A stretch of DNA of 64,000 nt from Streptacidiphilus sp. P02-A3a (GTDB lineage: Bacteria > Actinomycetota > Actinomycetes > Streptomycetales > Streptomycetaceae). Shown piece after piece: positions 44,675-52,787 of the stretch (the stretch's first letter is position 1; each line of letters begins with the position of its first letter). The notes beneath the pieces are model-generated. The model was not told where the DNA came from, did no database searches, and was given only the letters and a program-made list of their open reading frames with translations. The position numbers and the translations under genes are program-made. The stretch is taken from positions 753,922 to 817,921 of the forward strand of contig NZ_CP048289.1 in assembly GCF_014084105.1 (NCBI RefSeq). Reading direction: 5' to 3'.

Positions 44675-45952
44675 TTGAAGCGTCGTATGCTCGCTCTCTC
44701 TGCTCTCGGCGTCGCCGGCGCCATGGCCCTGACGGCATGTAGCTCCAGTGGTTCCTCCAAGTCCTCGTCGGCCGGCGGGGTCACCACCATCAACCTGCTC
44801 GCCGCCGACTACGGCACGGCCGGTACCGCGAACAGCTCGCAGACGTACTGGCAGGGCATCGCGGACGCCTTCCACGCCGCGAACCCGAGCATCGTGGTCC
44901 ACGTGCAGACGATCCCCTGGACCGACTACCAGACGAAGACCACGGCGATGTTCCAGGCCAAGCAGTACCCGGACATCCTTGAGGGTGACGCGCCGCAGGA
45001 GTTCGCCGCGGACAACCTGCTGTACCCGCTGACCGACGTGATGTCGGCCAGCACCATCAGCAACCTGATCCCGGTGTTCGTCAAGCAGGAGGACACCAAC
45101 AACATCGCCTACGGCGCGCCGTTCACCACCAGCTCGCGCGTGCTCTTCTACAACAAGAAGCTGTTCACCCAGGCCAAGATCGCCAGCCCGCCGACCACCT
45201 GGGCGCAGCTGGAGTCGGACGCCGCCGCGATCAAGGCGCTGCCGGGCGGCAACATCGGCTACGACATGCCGCTGGGTACCGAGGAGGCCCAGGGCGAGTC
45301 GCTGATGTGGATGCTGGGCAACGACGGCAACTACACCGACGGCACCGGCAAGTACGCCATCAACTCGGCGAACAACATCGAGACCTTCCAGTTCATGGCG
45401 AACCTGGTCAAGGCCGGTGACACCGAGGCCGGTCCGGCCACCCAGGACCGCAAGACCGCCTGGGCGGACTTCGCCAGCGGCGACGTCGGCATGGTCGGCG
45501 GCTCCGGCGCGCTGGTCCCGATCATCAACACCGCCGGCAAGCTGCAGAGCGCGGACTGGGGCGACGTCGCGATGCCCGGCAAGAACGGCCCGCTGACCAC
45601 GCCGCTCGCCGTCCACGACGACATCACCGCCTTCAACCTCGGTGGTCACGCCGCGCAGATCAAGGCGTTCCTGGACTTCGCCTACCAGGACAAGTACCAG
45701 GAGCAGTTCGACAACGAGTACGACCTGCTCCCCGCGACCAGCTCGGCCTCGGCCGCGCTGTCGGCGAGCAACCCGGTCGACGCGCCGTTCCTGGCCGCGC
45801 TGCCGAACGGTTCGCAGTACCCGACCAACAGCAACTGGACTCCGGTCACCAAGAAGATCCAGAACACCATCGGCGCCGCGGTGGCGAGCCCCGGCGCTGC
45901 CAGCACGGTCCTGGGCGAGCTCCAGGCCTTCGCCAGCAGCAGCAACAACTAA
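44675..45952 (+). CDS. ABC sugar transporter, lipoprotein solute-binding subunit
   Basis: The 425-residue protein starts at TTG 44675 (AAGGCGG 8 nt upstream) with KRRMLALSALGVAGAMALTAC, a lipoprotein signal whose lipobox is LTAC. The mature part is a family-1 (CUT1) sugar-binding protein: INLLAADYG, WTDYQTKTTAMFQAKQYPDI, PFTTSSRVLFYNKKLF. It heads an importer operon with two permeases and no ATPase. Control by DasR sites and a LacI-like palindrome upstream suggests an amino-sugar or chitin/peptidoglycan-derived oligosaccharide, but the ligand is not proven. Confidence 0.93.
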   Translation: MKRRMLALSALGVAGAMALTACSSSGSSKSSSAGGVTTINLLAADYGTAGTANSSQTYWQGIADAFHAANPSIVVHVQTIPWTDYQTKTTAMFQAKQYPDILEGDAPQEFAADNLLYPLTDVMSASTISNLIPVFVKQEDTNNIAYGAPFTTSSRVLFYNKKLFTQAKIASPPTTWAQLESDAAAIKALPGGNIGYDMPLGTEEAQGESLMWMLGNDGNYTDGTGKYAINSANNIETFQFMANLVKAGDTEAGPATQDRKTAWADFASGDVGMVGGSGALVPIINTAGKLQSADWGDVAMPGKNGPLTTPLAVHDDITAFNLGGHAAQIKAFLDFAYQDKYQEQFDNEYDLLPATSSASAALSASNPVDAPFLAALPNGSQYPTNSNWTPVTKKIQNTIGAAVASPGAASTVLGELQAFASSSNN

Positions 45953-45968
45953 CACCACCCGCAGCACC

Positions 45969-46008
45969 CGCGGCCGGTGCGGTGATCGACCTCACCGCAC
46001 CGGCCGCG
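45969..46008 (+). other. Intra-operon hairpin between binding protein and permease genes
   Basis: A perfect 17-bp stem (45969-45985 with 45992-46008) and 6-nt loop lies 17 nt after the binding-protein stop and 24 nt before the permease start. Such hairpins cut readthrough or protect the 3' end so that the binding protein is made in excess over the permeases. Confidence 0.85.
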
Positions 46009-46031
46009 GGGGCGCACCGATGGAGAAGACC

Positions 46032-47000
46032 ATGACGCAAACGACTCACGCCGACGCGCTGGAGTCGGCGCCCGGTCCGGGGCGGCCCCGCCGGGGCCAG
46101 CGACGGCCCGAGAGCCAGCTGCGCCGGCTGGCGCGCGCGCTGGAACCGGTGCCCTGGGTGGCACCCGCGACCGTACTGATTCTGTTCGTGGTGATCTGGC
46201 CCGTCATCGCGATGTTCCAGACCTCGGGGCAGAGCTTCGACTCGATGGGCTTCAACCACGGCTCGGCCGGGTGGAGCAACTTCACCAAACTCTTCGACGA
46301 GCAGGTCCTGGACGGCGTGCTGATCCGCACCGTCATCTGGGTCGTCGTGGTCGTCGGGGTCACCATGCTGGTCTCCCTCGGTGTCGCCCAACTGTTCAAC
46401 AAGCAGTTCCCCGGCCGCCGGGTCGCCCGCTGGGCTCTGATCGCCCCCTGGGCCGCGTCGGTCGTGATGACCGCCATCGTCTTCAAGTGGATGCTCGACC
46501 CCAACAACGGCGCGATCACCGTCCTCGCCCACGACCTGGGCATCGTCAAGCAGTACAACGCCACCAACTGGCTCTCCGAACAGGTCCCCGCGTTCTGCTG
46601 GGAGATGTTCGTCGCGGTCTTCGTCTCGGTCCCGTTCACCACCTACGCCCTGCTCGCCGGCCTGCAAGCGGTGCCCGCGGAGGTGTACGAGGCCGCCAAA
46701 CTCGACGGCGCCTCCGTCTGGCGCACCTACTGGTCGGTCACCCTGCCGCTGCTGCGCCCGGCCCTGCTGGTCGCGATGCTGATCAACGTCATGAACGTGT
46801 TCAACTCGTTCCCGATCATCTACGAGATGAACGGCGGCAACGCCAACAGCTCCGACGCCACCAGCACCATCTTCATGTACACCACCTCGCAGTCGAGCAT
46901 CGGCGAGGCCGCCGCCATGTCGGTGGTCAACTTCGGCTTCATCATCGTGATCGTCCTGCTGTTCCTGCGGGCGTCCAAGTGGAACTCCGCGGAGGACTGA
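46032..47000 (+). CDS. ABC sugar transporter permease 1
   Basis: The 322-residue protein has six membrane helices after a basic cytoplasmic N-terminus and the EAA loop EVYEAAKLDGASVWRTYWSV that contacts the ATPase. CUT1 MalF/UgpA-type. ATG 46032 is chosen with GGAG 6 nt upstream; ATG 46020 is possible. It is 3 bp from permease 2. The ATPase is missing, as usual for streptomycete CUT1 importers that share MsiK. Confidence 0.93.
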   Translation: MTQTTHADALESAPGPGRPRRGQRRPESQLRRLARALEPVPWVAPATVLILFVVIWPVIAMFQTSGQSFDSMGFNHGSAGWSNFTKLFDEQVLDGVLIRTVIWVVVVVGVTMLVSLGVAQLFNKQFPGRRVARWALIAPWAASVVMTAIVFKWMLDPNNGAITVLAHDLGIVKQYNATNWLSEQVPAFCWEMFVAVFVSVPFTTYALLAGLQAVPAEVYEAAKLDGASVWRTYWSVTLPLLRPALLVAMLINVMNVFNSFPIIYEMNGGNANSSDATSTIFMYTTSQSSIGEAAAMSVVNFGFIIVIVLLFLRASKWNSAED

Positions 47001-47003
47001 CAA

Positions 47004-47885
47004 ATGGCCACCGACACCGCACGCGCGCACGCCGCGCCCAGGTCCTCCAGGCCGGCCCCCAAGCAGCGCAAGCCACCGCGACTGCGCACGGTCATCACCG
47101 TCGGCGGCGCCTACGTCATCGGGATCGTCTTCCTGCTGCCGTACCTCGAAATGATCATCACCGCGCTGCGGCCGCACAACCAGGTCGCCGACCGGGACCT
47201 GCTGCCGCACAGCTTCACCCTCTCCAACTTCACCAACATCTGGTCCACCGGCATCGGCACCAACCTGGGCGTCAGCCTGGAGATCGCCTTCGGGGCGACC
47301 GCACTGGTACTGCTCGTCGCGATCCCGGCCGCGTACTACACCGCGCGCCGCAAGTTCCGCGGCCGCGGCGTGTTCATGGTGCTGGTGCTGGTCACCCAGA
47401 TGTTCCAGCCCACCGCGATGATCATCGGCATCTACCGCGAGTTCCTGCAGTTCAACATGACCAACTCGGTCTGGGCACTGATCCTGGTCAACGCGGGCTT
47501 CAACATGGCCTTCGCGGTGTGGATCCTGAACGCCTACTTCGGGGCCATCCCGAAGGAGATCGAAGAGGCCGCGATCGTCGACGGCTGCAGCCGGATCGGC
47601 GCGATGTTCCGGGTGATCATCCCGCTGGCCATGCCCGGCATCGTCACCGCGCTGATCTTCACCTTCATCGCCGCCTGGAACGAGTTCATCGTCGCCCTGA
47701 CACTGACCAGCCAGCCCAACGTGGAACCGCTGACAGTGAAGATCTCCACCTACACCAGCCAGTACTCCATCGACTGGGGCCACCTGTTCGCCGGATCGGT
47801 GATCGCCACCATCCCGGTGATCATCCTCTTCGCCCTGATCGAAGGCAAGGTCGTCTCCGGCCTCACCGCCGGATCCGTCAAGTAG
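47004..47885 (+). CDS. ABC sugar transporter permease 2
   Basis: The 293-residue protein has six membrane helices and the EAA loop EIEEAAIVDGCSRIGAMFRV. CUT1 MalG/UgpE-type partner of the preceding permease. The N-terminus is basic and Pro/Arg-rich. It is the last gene of the importer operon, ended by a 23-bp hairpin. DasR control would tie it to the nagKA genes. Confidence 0.93.
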   Translation: MATDTARAHAAPRSSRPAPKQRKPPRLRTVITVGGAYVIGIVFLLPYLEMIITALRPHNQVADRDLLPHSFTLSNFTNIWSTGIGTNLGVSLEIAFGATALVLLVAIPAAYYTARRKFRGRGVFMVLVLVTQMFQPTAMIIGIYREFLQFNMTNSVWALILVNAGFNMAFAVWILNAYFGAIPKEIEEAAIVDGCSRIGAMFRVIIPLAMPGIVTALIFTFIAAWNEFIVALTLTSQPNVEPLTVKISTYTSQYSIDWGHLFAGSVIATIPVIILFALIEGKVVSGLTAGSVK

Positions 47886-47930
47886 CACAGCCGGTCGCGT
47901 AGTACAGCCGGTCGAGCGGCACCCGTACGC

Positions 47931-47981
47931 CGAGGAGCCCCGGCCGGGAGTGGATCCGTCCACCCCGGCCGGGGCTCCTCG
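47931..47981. terminator. Strong terminator between importer operon and cupin gene
   Basis: About 23 bp of stem with one mismatch (CGAGGAGCCCC... with ...GGGGCTCCTCG) and a 4-nt loop. It can serve both convergent genes. An imperfect 16-bp direct repeat (GTAGCACAGCCGGTCG / GTAGTACAGCCGGTCG) precedes it at 47882-47914. Confidence 0.9.
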
Positions 47982-47993
47982 CGTGCGCCCCGG

Positions 47994-48347
47994 CTACGGC
48001 AGGGTGATGTGGTACGCCTTGCGCAGCGTCTCGTGCACCGTCCAGGTGGTGCGGTCGCCCTCGCGCAGCACGCAGGCGTCGCCCGGGCCGACGTCGAAGG
48101 TCGAGCCGCCCTCGACCGCGATCGTGGCCCGGCCGCTGACCACCACGAACAGCTCGTTCGCCTCGGTGTCGGTCACCGTGCCCGGGGTGATCTGCCAGAT
48201 TCCCCGGATCTGCCTGCCGTCCTCGGACTCCCACAGGACCGCGCCGGAGACCTCCGGCGAGCCCGCGACGATCTGCTCCGGGTCGAGCGGATCCGGCTCC
48301 AGGTCGGCGTCCGGGATGTGTACGGCGAAGCTGCTGATGCTGGTCAT
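47994..48347 (-). CDS. Cupin-domain protein (DUF861 type)
   Basis: The 117-residue protein is one RmlC-like cupin barrel: ELFVVVSGRATIAVEGGSTF and VGPGDACVLREGDRTTWTVHET. The metal-binding His set of many cupins is mostly absent, as in DUF861/EutQ-like members. ATG 48347 is chosen; the frame upstream reads through non-coding sequence. It is convergent with the importer. Function unknown. Confidence 0.82.
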   Translation of the reverse strand: MTSISSFAVHIPDADLEPDPLDPEQIVAGSPEVSGAVLWESEDGRQIRGIWQITPGTVTDTEANELFVVVSGRATIAVEGGSTFDVGPGDACVLREGDRTTWTVHETLRKAYHITLP

Positions 48348-48473
48348 GGCCCCGACGCTAGCGCCACCCGGACCGGTACCGGGAGCAGCAGGCTGTCTGC
48401 TCCCGGCGTGGCGGGGTGACAGGTCGTATCGTTGTCGGGCAGCGGTGGATCGGCGGGGGAGGGAGACGCGCGC

Positions 48474-48704
48474 ATGGACGACTCGCTCAGCGACCGCGAC
48501 CGAGCGGTGCTGGCGCTGGAGGGCCGCCAGTGGCGCACCGCCAGTGCCAAGGAGGCCGCGATACGCGGCGAGCTGGACCTCGCCCCGGTCCGGTACTACC
48601 AGCTGCTGAACGGACTGCTGGATCGCCCGGCCGCGCTGGCCCACGACCCGCTCCTGGTCAACCGGCTCCGCCGACTGCGTGAGCAGCGCCGGGCGCGCCG
48701 CTAG
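48474..48704 (+). CDS. DUF3263 small protein
   Basis: The 76-residue protein (LSDRDRAVLALEGRQW ... APVRYYQLLNGLLDRP ... VNRLRRLREQRRARR) is the actinobacterial DUF3263 family, with a helix-turn-helix-like helical core and a basic tail. DNA binding is plausible. ATG 48474 follows GGGGAGGGAGA; GTG 48432 is an upstream alternative. otsB starts 25 bp downstream, so they are probably cotranscribed. Confidence 0.82.
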   Translation: MDDSLSDRDRAVLALEGRQWRTASAKEAAIRGELDLAPVRYYQLLNGLLDRPAALAHDPLLVNRLRRLREQRRARR

Positions 48705-48729
48705 CCCCCGACGTTCTATGGTCGGGTCC

Positions 48730-49566
48730 ATGAGCATCCCCGAACCGCGCACCACGGCCGGAGCGGCCGGACTCGCCGCCCTCCTCGAAGAACCGGCCCG
48801 AGCCGTGGTCGCCCTCGACTTCGACGGCACCCTGGCCCCGATCGTGGCCAACCCCGAACGCGCCTACGCCCATCCGGGGGCGGTGGACGCGCTGGCACGG
48901 CTCGCGCCCAGGCTCGCCGCCGTGCTGGTGCTCACCGGCCGCCCGGCCGAGACCGCGGTACGGCTCGGCGGCTTCGCCGGGGCGACCGGGCTCGACCGGC
49001 TGATCGTCCTCGGCCACTACGGCCTGGAGCGCTGGGACGCCGCCACCGGGGCGCTGCGCGCGCCCGAGGAGCACCCGGGCGTGACCGCGCTGCGGGCCCA
49101 ACTGGTCGAGCTGCCGCTGCCGGAGGGGGCCAGGATCGAGGACAAGGGCCACTCGCTGGCCGTGCACACCCGTCGCGCCGCCGACCCCGCCGCCGCCCTG
49201 GCCGCGCTGGACGCCCCGCTGCGGGCGCTGGCCGACCGCAACGGCCTGGCCGTGGAACCGGGCCGGATGGTGCTGGAGCTGCGCCCGCCGGGCATGGACA
49301 AGGGCGTGGCGCTGACCTCGGCGCTGCGCGAACTGGACGCCGGCAGCGTGCTGTTCGCCGGGGACGACCTCGGCGACCTGGCCGCCTACGCCGCGGTCGA
49401 GGAGCTACGGGCCGACGCCGCCCTGCCCGGCCTGCTGGTGTGCAGCGCCCCGGCCACCGGCGAGGCCCGGGTGGCGGCCCTGGCCGACCGCGCCGACCTG
49501 GTGGTCCCCGGGCCCGACGGTGTGGTCGCGCTGCTGACCGCGCTCGCCGAGCAGTTGGAGCGCTGA
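48730..49566 (+). CDS. otsB: Trehalose-6-phosphate phosphatase
   Basis: The 278-residue HAD enzyme has motif I ALDFDGTLAP (near residue 30), VLTGRP, and the GDDLGDLAAY metal-binding loop (near 211). It removes phosphate from trehalose-6-phosphate made by OtsA, coded convergently 0.4 kb away. The small 49635 gene lies between. Trehalose protects spores and stressed cells in streptomycetes. A role on another sugar phosphate, such as glucosyl-3-phosphoglycerate, is possible given the gpgS-like gene. Confidence 0.92.
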   Translation: MSIPEPRTTAGAAGLAALLEEPARAVVALDFDGTLAPIVANPERAYAHPGAVDALARLAPRLAAVLVLTGRPAETAVRLGGFAGATGLDRLIVLGHYGLERWDAATGALRAPEEHPGVTALRAQLVELPLPEGARIEDKGHSLAVHTRRAADPAAALAALDAPLRALADRNGLAVEPGRMVLELRPPGMDKGVALTSALRELDAGSVLFAGDDLGDLAAYAAVEELRADAALPGLLVCSAPATGEARVAALADRADLVVPGPDGVVALLTALAEQLER

Positions 49567-49634
49567 GGAGTTGTCGTGACGGGTGGCGGGTACCCGGTCG
49601 GCGATCGCGGGCCGGGTACCCGTACCGTGGACCC

Positions 49635-49994
49635 ATGGCCGAGGCACGATGGGTACGCGAGGAGTCCCGCAGGCAGTGGGCCGCGCTGGGCACGGAGCAG
49701 CGGGACGAGCTGTTCCGGTCCGCCCGCCGGGGTGAGCCGCACCCGGACCCGGAGATCGCGCTGAGCGCGGTGCACTGGGCCAGGGCCGTGCTCGGGCCGC
49801 CGCGGGCGCGCCGCTCCTACCCGTTGGGCGACCTGCTGCTGCACTTCGCGCCTGCGGCGATGTTCGAGAACGTCTACAACGGCACCAAGCAGCACGACTT
49901 CCGGCCGACCGTCCGGCGCGCCGCCCGCCGGGTGGAGGCGGCCAACCTGGACCACCTGCGCGGCCTCGGCATCGACACCGACTCCGCCGTCTAG
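49635..49994 (+). CDS. Small conserved protein between otsB and otsA
   Basis: The 119-residue cytosolic protein (WVREESRRQWAALGTEQRD ... LLLHFAPAAMFENVYNGT ... FRPTVRRAARRVEAANLDH) is helical and basic. I do not recognise the family. It follows otsB by 68 bp and overlaps the 3' end of otsA by 4 nt on the opposite strand. No function can be assigned. Confidence 0.65.
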   Translation: MAEARWVREESRRQWAALGTEQRDELFRSARRGEPHPDPEIALSAVHWARAVLGPPRARRSYPLGDLLLHFAPAAMFENVYNGTKQHDFRPTVRRAARRVEAANLDHLRGLGIDTDSAV

Positions 49995-51439
49995 GGCCGG
50001 TCGGAGACGGCCAGCGCCTGGTACTGGTCCAGGAACCAGGCGCTCGGCGGTAGCGCGGTGGCCGCCGCCGCCAGCCGCTTGCAGCGGTCCGCGCGCTCCT
50101 GCGGGTCCATCGTCAGCGCGGTGTGCAGCGCCTCGGCGGTCGCGATCACGTCGTACGGGTTGACCGGCAGCGCGTCCTCGGCCAGTTCGGCGAAGGCCCC
50201 GGCCTCGCGGGAGAGCACCAGCGCGCAGCCCTCGTCGGAGACCACCGGGATCTCCTTGGCGACCAGGTTCATCCCGTCCCTGATCGGGTTGACCAGGGCC
50301 ACGTCGGCGAGCCGGTAGGCGGCCAGCGACCGCGGGAAGTCGTCGTCCACGTGCAGCATGACCGGCTGCCAGTCCGGGGTGCCGAACTCGTCGTTGATCT
50401 CCTGCGCGGTGCGCAGCACCGAGGCGGTGTACTCGCGGTACTCCGGCAGGTCGTGCCGCGAGGGGTAGGCGAAGGCGATGTGGACCACCCGGTCCAGCCA
50501 CTCCGGGCGGCTGCGCAGCAGGTGCCGGTAGGCGTGCAGGCCGCGCACGATGTTCTTGGACAGCTCGGTGCGGTCCACCCGGACGATGGTCCGCCGGTCG
50601 CCGATCGTCTCCCGCAGGGCCGCCAGCCGCGCGTCGACGTCGCTGCGGTGCGCCCGTTCGCGCAGGAAGTCGCCGTCCGCGCCGAGCGGGTGGACGCCGA
50701 GGCGGGTGCTGCGGCCCGCGTGGGTGACCGTGAGCGTGCCGCCGGTGCGGTCCACGGTCGCGCCGAGCACCGCCTCGCAGCAGTCCGCGAAGGCCTCGGC
50801 CCAGCGCCGGGTGAGGAACCCGGCCCGGTCCGCGCCGAGGATGCCGGTGAGCACGTCCACCGCGATGTCGTCGGGCAGCAGCCGGTAGTAGTCCGGCGGG
50901 GCCCAGGGGGTGTGCGAGAAGTGGCCGATCCGCAGGTCCGGCCGCAGCTCGCGGAGCAGCCGGGGTGTCAGTGACAGGTGGTAGTCCTGGACCAGCACGG
51001 TCGCCCCGGGCGCGGCCGACTCGGCCAGCGCCTCGGCGAAGGCCGTGTTGTACGCCTCGTAGGAGGCCCATTCGCGGCGGAAGGAGGCCCCGAACACGGG
51101 AGTCGTGGGCGTGTTGTAGATCAGGTGGTGGACGAACCAGAGCGTGGAGTTGGCGATGCCGTTGTAGGCGCGGGCGAAGGTGCCCGGGTCGATGTCCAGC
51201 ATGCGTACCGAGGGGTCGGTCAGGCCCTGCCGGGTGGCCGCGCGGTCGCCCTCGGTCAGTGCGGCGCAGACCCACACCGACTCGATCTCGTCGCCGATCG
51301 CGGACAGTCCGGAGACCAGTCCGCCGCCGCCGCGGCGGGGCGTCAGCGTGCCGTCGTCCTCGACCGTGAACGACACCGGTCCGCGATTGGAGGCGAGCAG
51401 GACCCGGGCGGGACTGGCATCGACCTTGGTTTCGACCAT
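49991..51439 (-). CDS. otsA: Alpha,alpha-trehalose-phosphate synthase (GT20)
   Basis: The 482-residue glycosyltransferase has LASNRGPVSF, RRGGGGLVSGL, VQDYHLSLTPRLLRE, GHFSHTPWAPPDYYR and the C-terminal LVNPIRDGMNLVAKE, all OtsA marks. It joins a nucleotide-glucose to glucose-6-phosphate in the cytosol. The gpgS-like gene ends 30 bp upstream on the same strand, so they form one unit. OtsB is coded on the other strand. The W in GGGLVSGL region replaces nothing critical that I can see. Confidence 0.95.
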   Translation of the reverse strand: MVETKVDASPARVLLASNRGPVSFTVEDDGTLTPRRGGGGLVSGLSAIGDEIESVWVCAALTEGDRAATRQGLTDPSVRMLDIDPGTFARAYNGIANSTLWFVHHLIYNTPTTPVFGASFRREWASYEAYNTAFAEALAESAAPGATVLVQDYHLSLTPRLLRELRPDLRIGHFSHTPWAPPDYYRLLPDDIAVDVLTGILGADRAGFLTRRWAEAFADCCEAVLGATVDRTGGTLTVTHAGRSTRLGVHPLGADGDFLRERAHRSDVDARLAALRETIGDRRTIVRVDRTELSKNIVRGLHAYRHLLRSRPEWLDRVVHIAFAYPSRHDLPEYREYTASVLRTAQEINDEFGTPDWQPVMLHVDDDFPRSLAAYRLADVALVNPIRDGMNLVAKEIPVVSDEGCALVLSREAGAFAELAEDALPVNPYDVIATAEALHTALTMDPQERADRCKRLAAAATALPPSAWFLDQYQALAVSDRP

Positions 51440-51469
51440 GGTGAAGAGCCTTGCCTCGGCGGAGCCGCG

Positions 51470-52435
51470 TCAAACCCGGTATTCGGGCAGGGTGACCACG
51501 GGGGGACGGTCGATGGCGGGCACCGGCACGGTGTTCGGGGTGAAGCCCTCGGGCGAACGGGTGAACTGGGTGAGCCGCGGAGTGATCAGTTCGTCGCCCG
51601 CCTTCAGCCGGTCGGCGCGGGCCAGCCGGTCCAGCGCGGTCCGGTAGATGGCGGCCGCCATCCGGCCCAGGGCCTGCGCGTCCTGGTGCCGGTGGTACCG
51701 CACGCCGACGTCGACCTGGGCCAGCGCGTCCAGCCCGGCCAGCTCCAGCGCGTCCACCAGCAGGCCCAGCTCCACGCCGTAGCCGGTGGCGAAGGGCAGC
51801 TGCTCCAGCAGCGAGCGGCGGGCCGCGTACTCGCCGCCGAGCGGCTGCACGAACCCGGCCAGCCGGGGCCAGTGCAGGTTCAGCAGCGGGCGGGCGACCA
51901 GCTCGGTGACCCGGCCGCCACCGGCCGGGATGCTCACCGTGCCGGTCTCCAGCGGCCGGTCGTACATGGCCTTGACGAAGGCCACCCCGGGCTCGGTCAG
52001 CAGCGGCCCGACGATGCCGGAGACGAACGCCGAGGAGAACTCCCGCAGGTCGGCGTCGACGAAGCAGACGATGTCGCCGCTGGTCGCCAGCAGCGAGCGC
52101 CACAGCACCTCGCCCTTGCCGGGCTCGACGGGCAGCCGCGGCAGGATCTCGTCCCGGCGCACCACCCGCGCCCCGGCGGCGGCGGCGACCCGGGCGGTGC
52201 CGTCGGTGGACCCGGAGTCGACCACCACCAGTTCGTCCACCAGGGGCACGGCCTCCATCAGCTCGCGTCTGATCACCGCGACGATGTCGCCGACCGTCGC
52301 CTCCTCGTCCAGCGCGGGCAGCACCACGCTGACCGTCGAACCGGTGGCCCGTTTCGCGGCCAGCAGCCGCGGCAGCGGGCGGTCGGCGGCCGTCCAGGAG
52401 CGGCGGCCCAGCCAGTCCGCGACCTCGTCAAGCAC
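51470..52435 (-). CDS. gpgS: Glucosyl-3-phosphoglycerate synthase-like GT2 glycosyltransferase
   Basis: The 321-residue protein is a GT-A enzyme (GT2/GT81): VSVVLPALDEEATVGDIV, ELVVVDSGSTDGTA, metal DxD in CFVDADLREFS, LQ-GGEYAARR acceptor loop and YRHQDAQALGRMA. These fit GpgS, which makes glucosyl-3-phosphoglycerate, a precursor of glucosylglycerate and of polymethylated polysaccharides. It starts at GTG 52435 and runs into otsA 30 bp later. No GpgP phosphatase is coded in the window. Confidence 0.85.
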   Translation of the reverse strand: MLDEVADWLGRRSWTAADRPLPRLLAAKRATGSTVSVVLPALDEEATVGDIVAVIRRELMEAVPLVDELVVVDSGSTDGTARVAAAAGARVVRRDEILPRLPVEPGKGEVLWRSLLATSGDIVCFVDADLREFSSAFVSGIVGPLLTEPGVAFVKAMYDRPLETGTVSIPAGGGRVTELVARPLLNLHWPRLAGFVQPLGGEYAARRSLLEQLPFATGYGVELGLLVDALELAGLDALAQVDVGVRYHRHQDAQALGRMAAAIYRTALDRLARADRLKAGDELITPRLTQFTRSPEGFTPNTVPVPAIDRPPVVTLPEYRV

Positions 52436-52641
52436 AGGACTCCTCAGTCGTGGTGTTCCATGATCGCCCCGGCGCCGCCGGCGGTGCCCGGCCGTCTCGC
52501 CTCGCGGACGATCGTGATCGGGGTACGGAGCTTCGGCTACAGTCTTGGGGACGGCGCGCGCCCGACATACCGGGGGTGCCCAGTCTTACCTACAAATGCG
52601 CACCGGCGCTGACCCAGGGGTCACGTCCGGACGCCATAGAG

Positions 52642-52768
52642 CTCATCCAGAGGGACTGAGGGAACGGCCCGTCGAAGTCCCGGCAACCCTCCTGCCAGTA
52701 CGGCTTCGCCGCTGGTGGGGAAGGTGCCAATTCCGTCCCGTGGCGAGACACGCCGCGGGGAAGATGAG
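52642..52768 (+). ncRNA. SAM-I riboswitch (S-box) in front of thrC
   Basis: The conserved parts occur in order: P1 5' strand CUCAUC (52642-52647), CAGAG, GAGGGA, GGCCC, GAAG, CCCGGCAACC, the P3 hairpin, AGGUGCCAAUUCC, the P4 hairpin, and P1 3' strand GAUGAG (52763-52768). The P1 3' strand is joined to GAGGAGAGAGG, the thrC ribosome-binding site, 20 nt before the ATG. No terminator hairpin is visible, so control is probably at translation by hiding the site when SAM is bound. Confidence 0.95.
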
Positions 52769-52787
52769 GAGAGAGGGCCTCGCCATC

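Noticed and set aside
45846..47963. Long minus-strand open frame opposite the importer permeases
   Set aside because: The EAA loops and membrane helices are on the plus strand; the minus frame is Gly/Asp/Arg low complexity.
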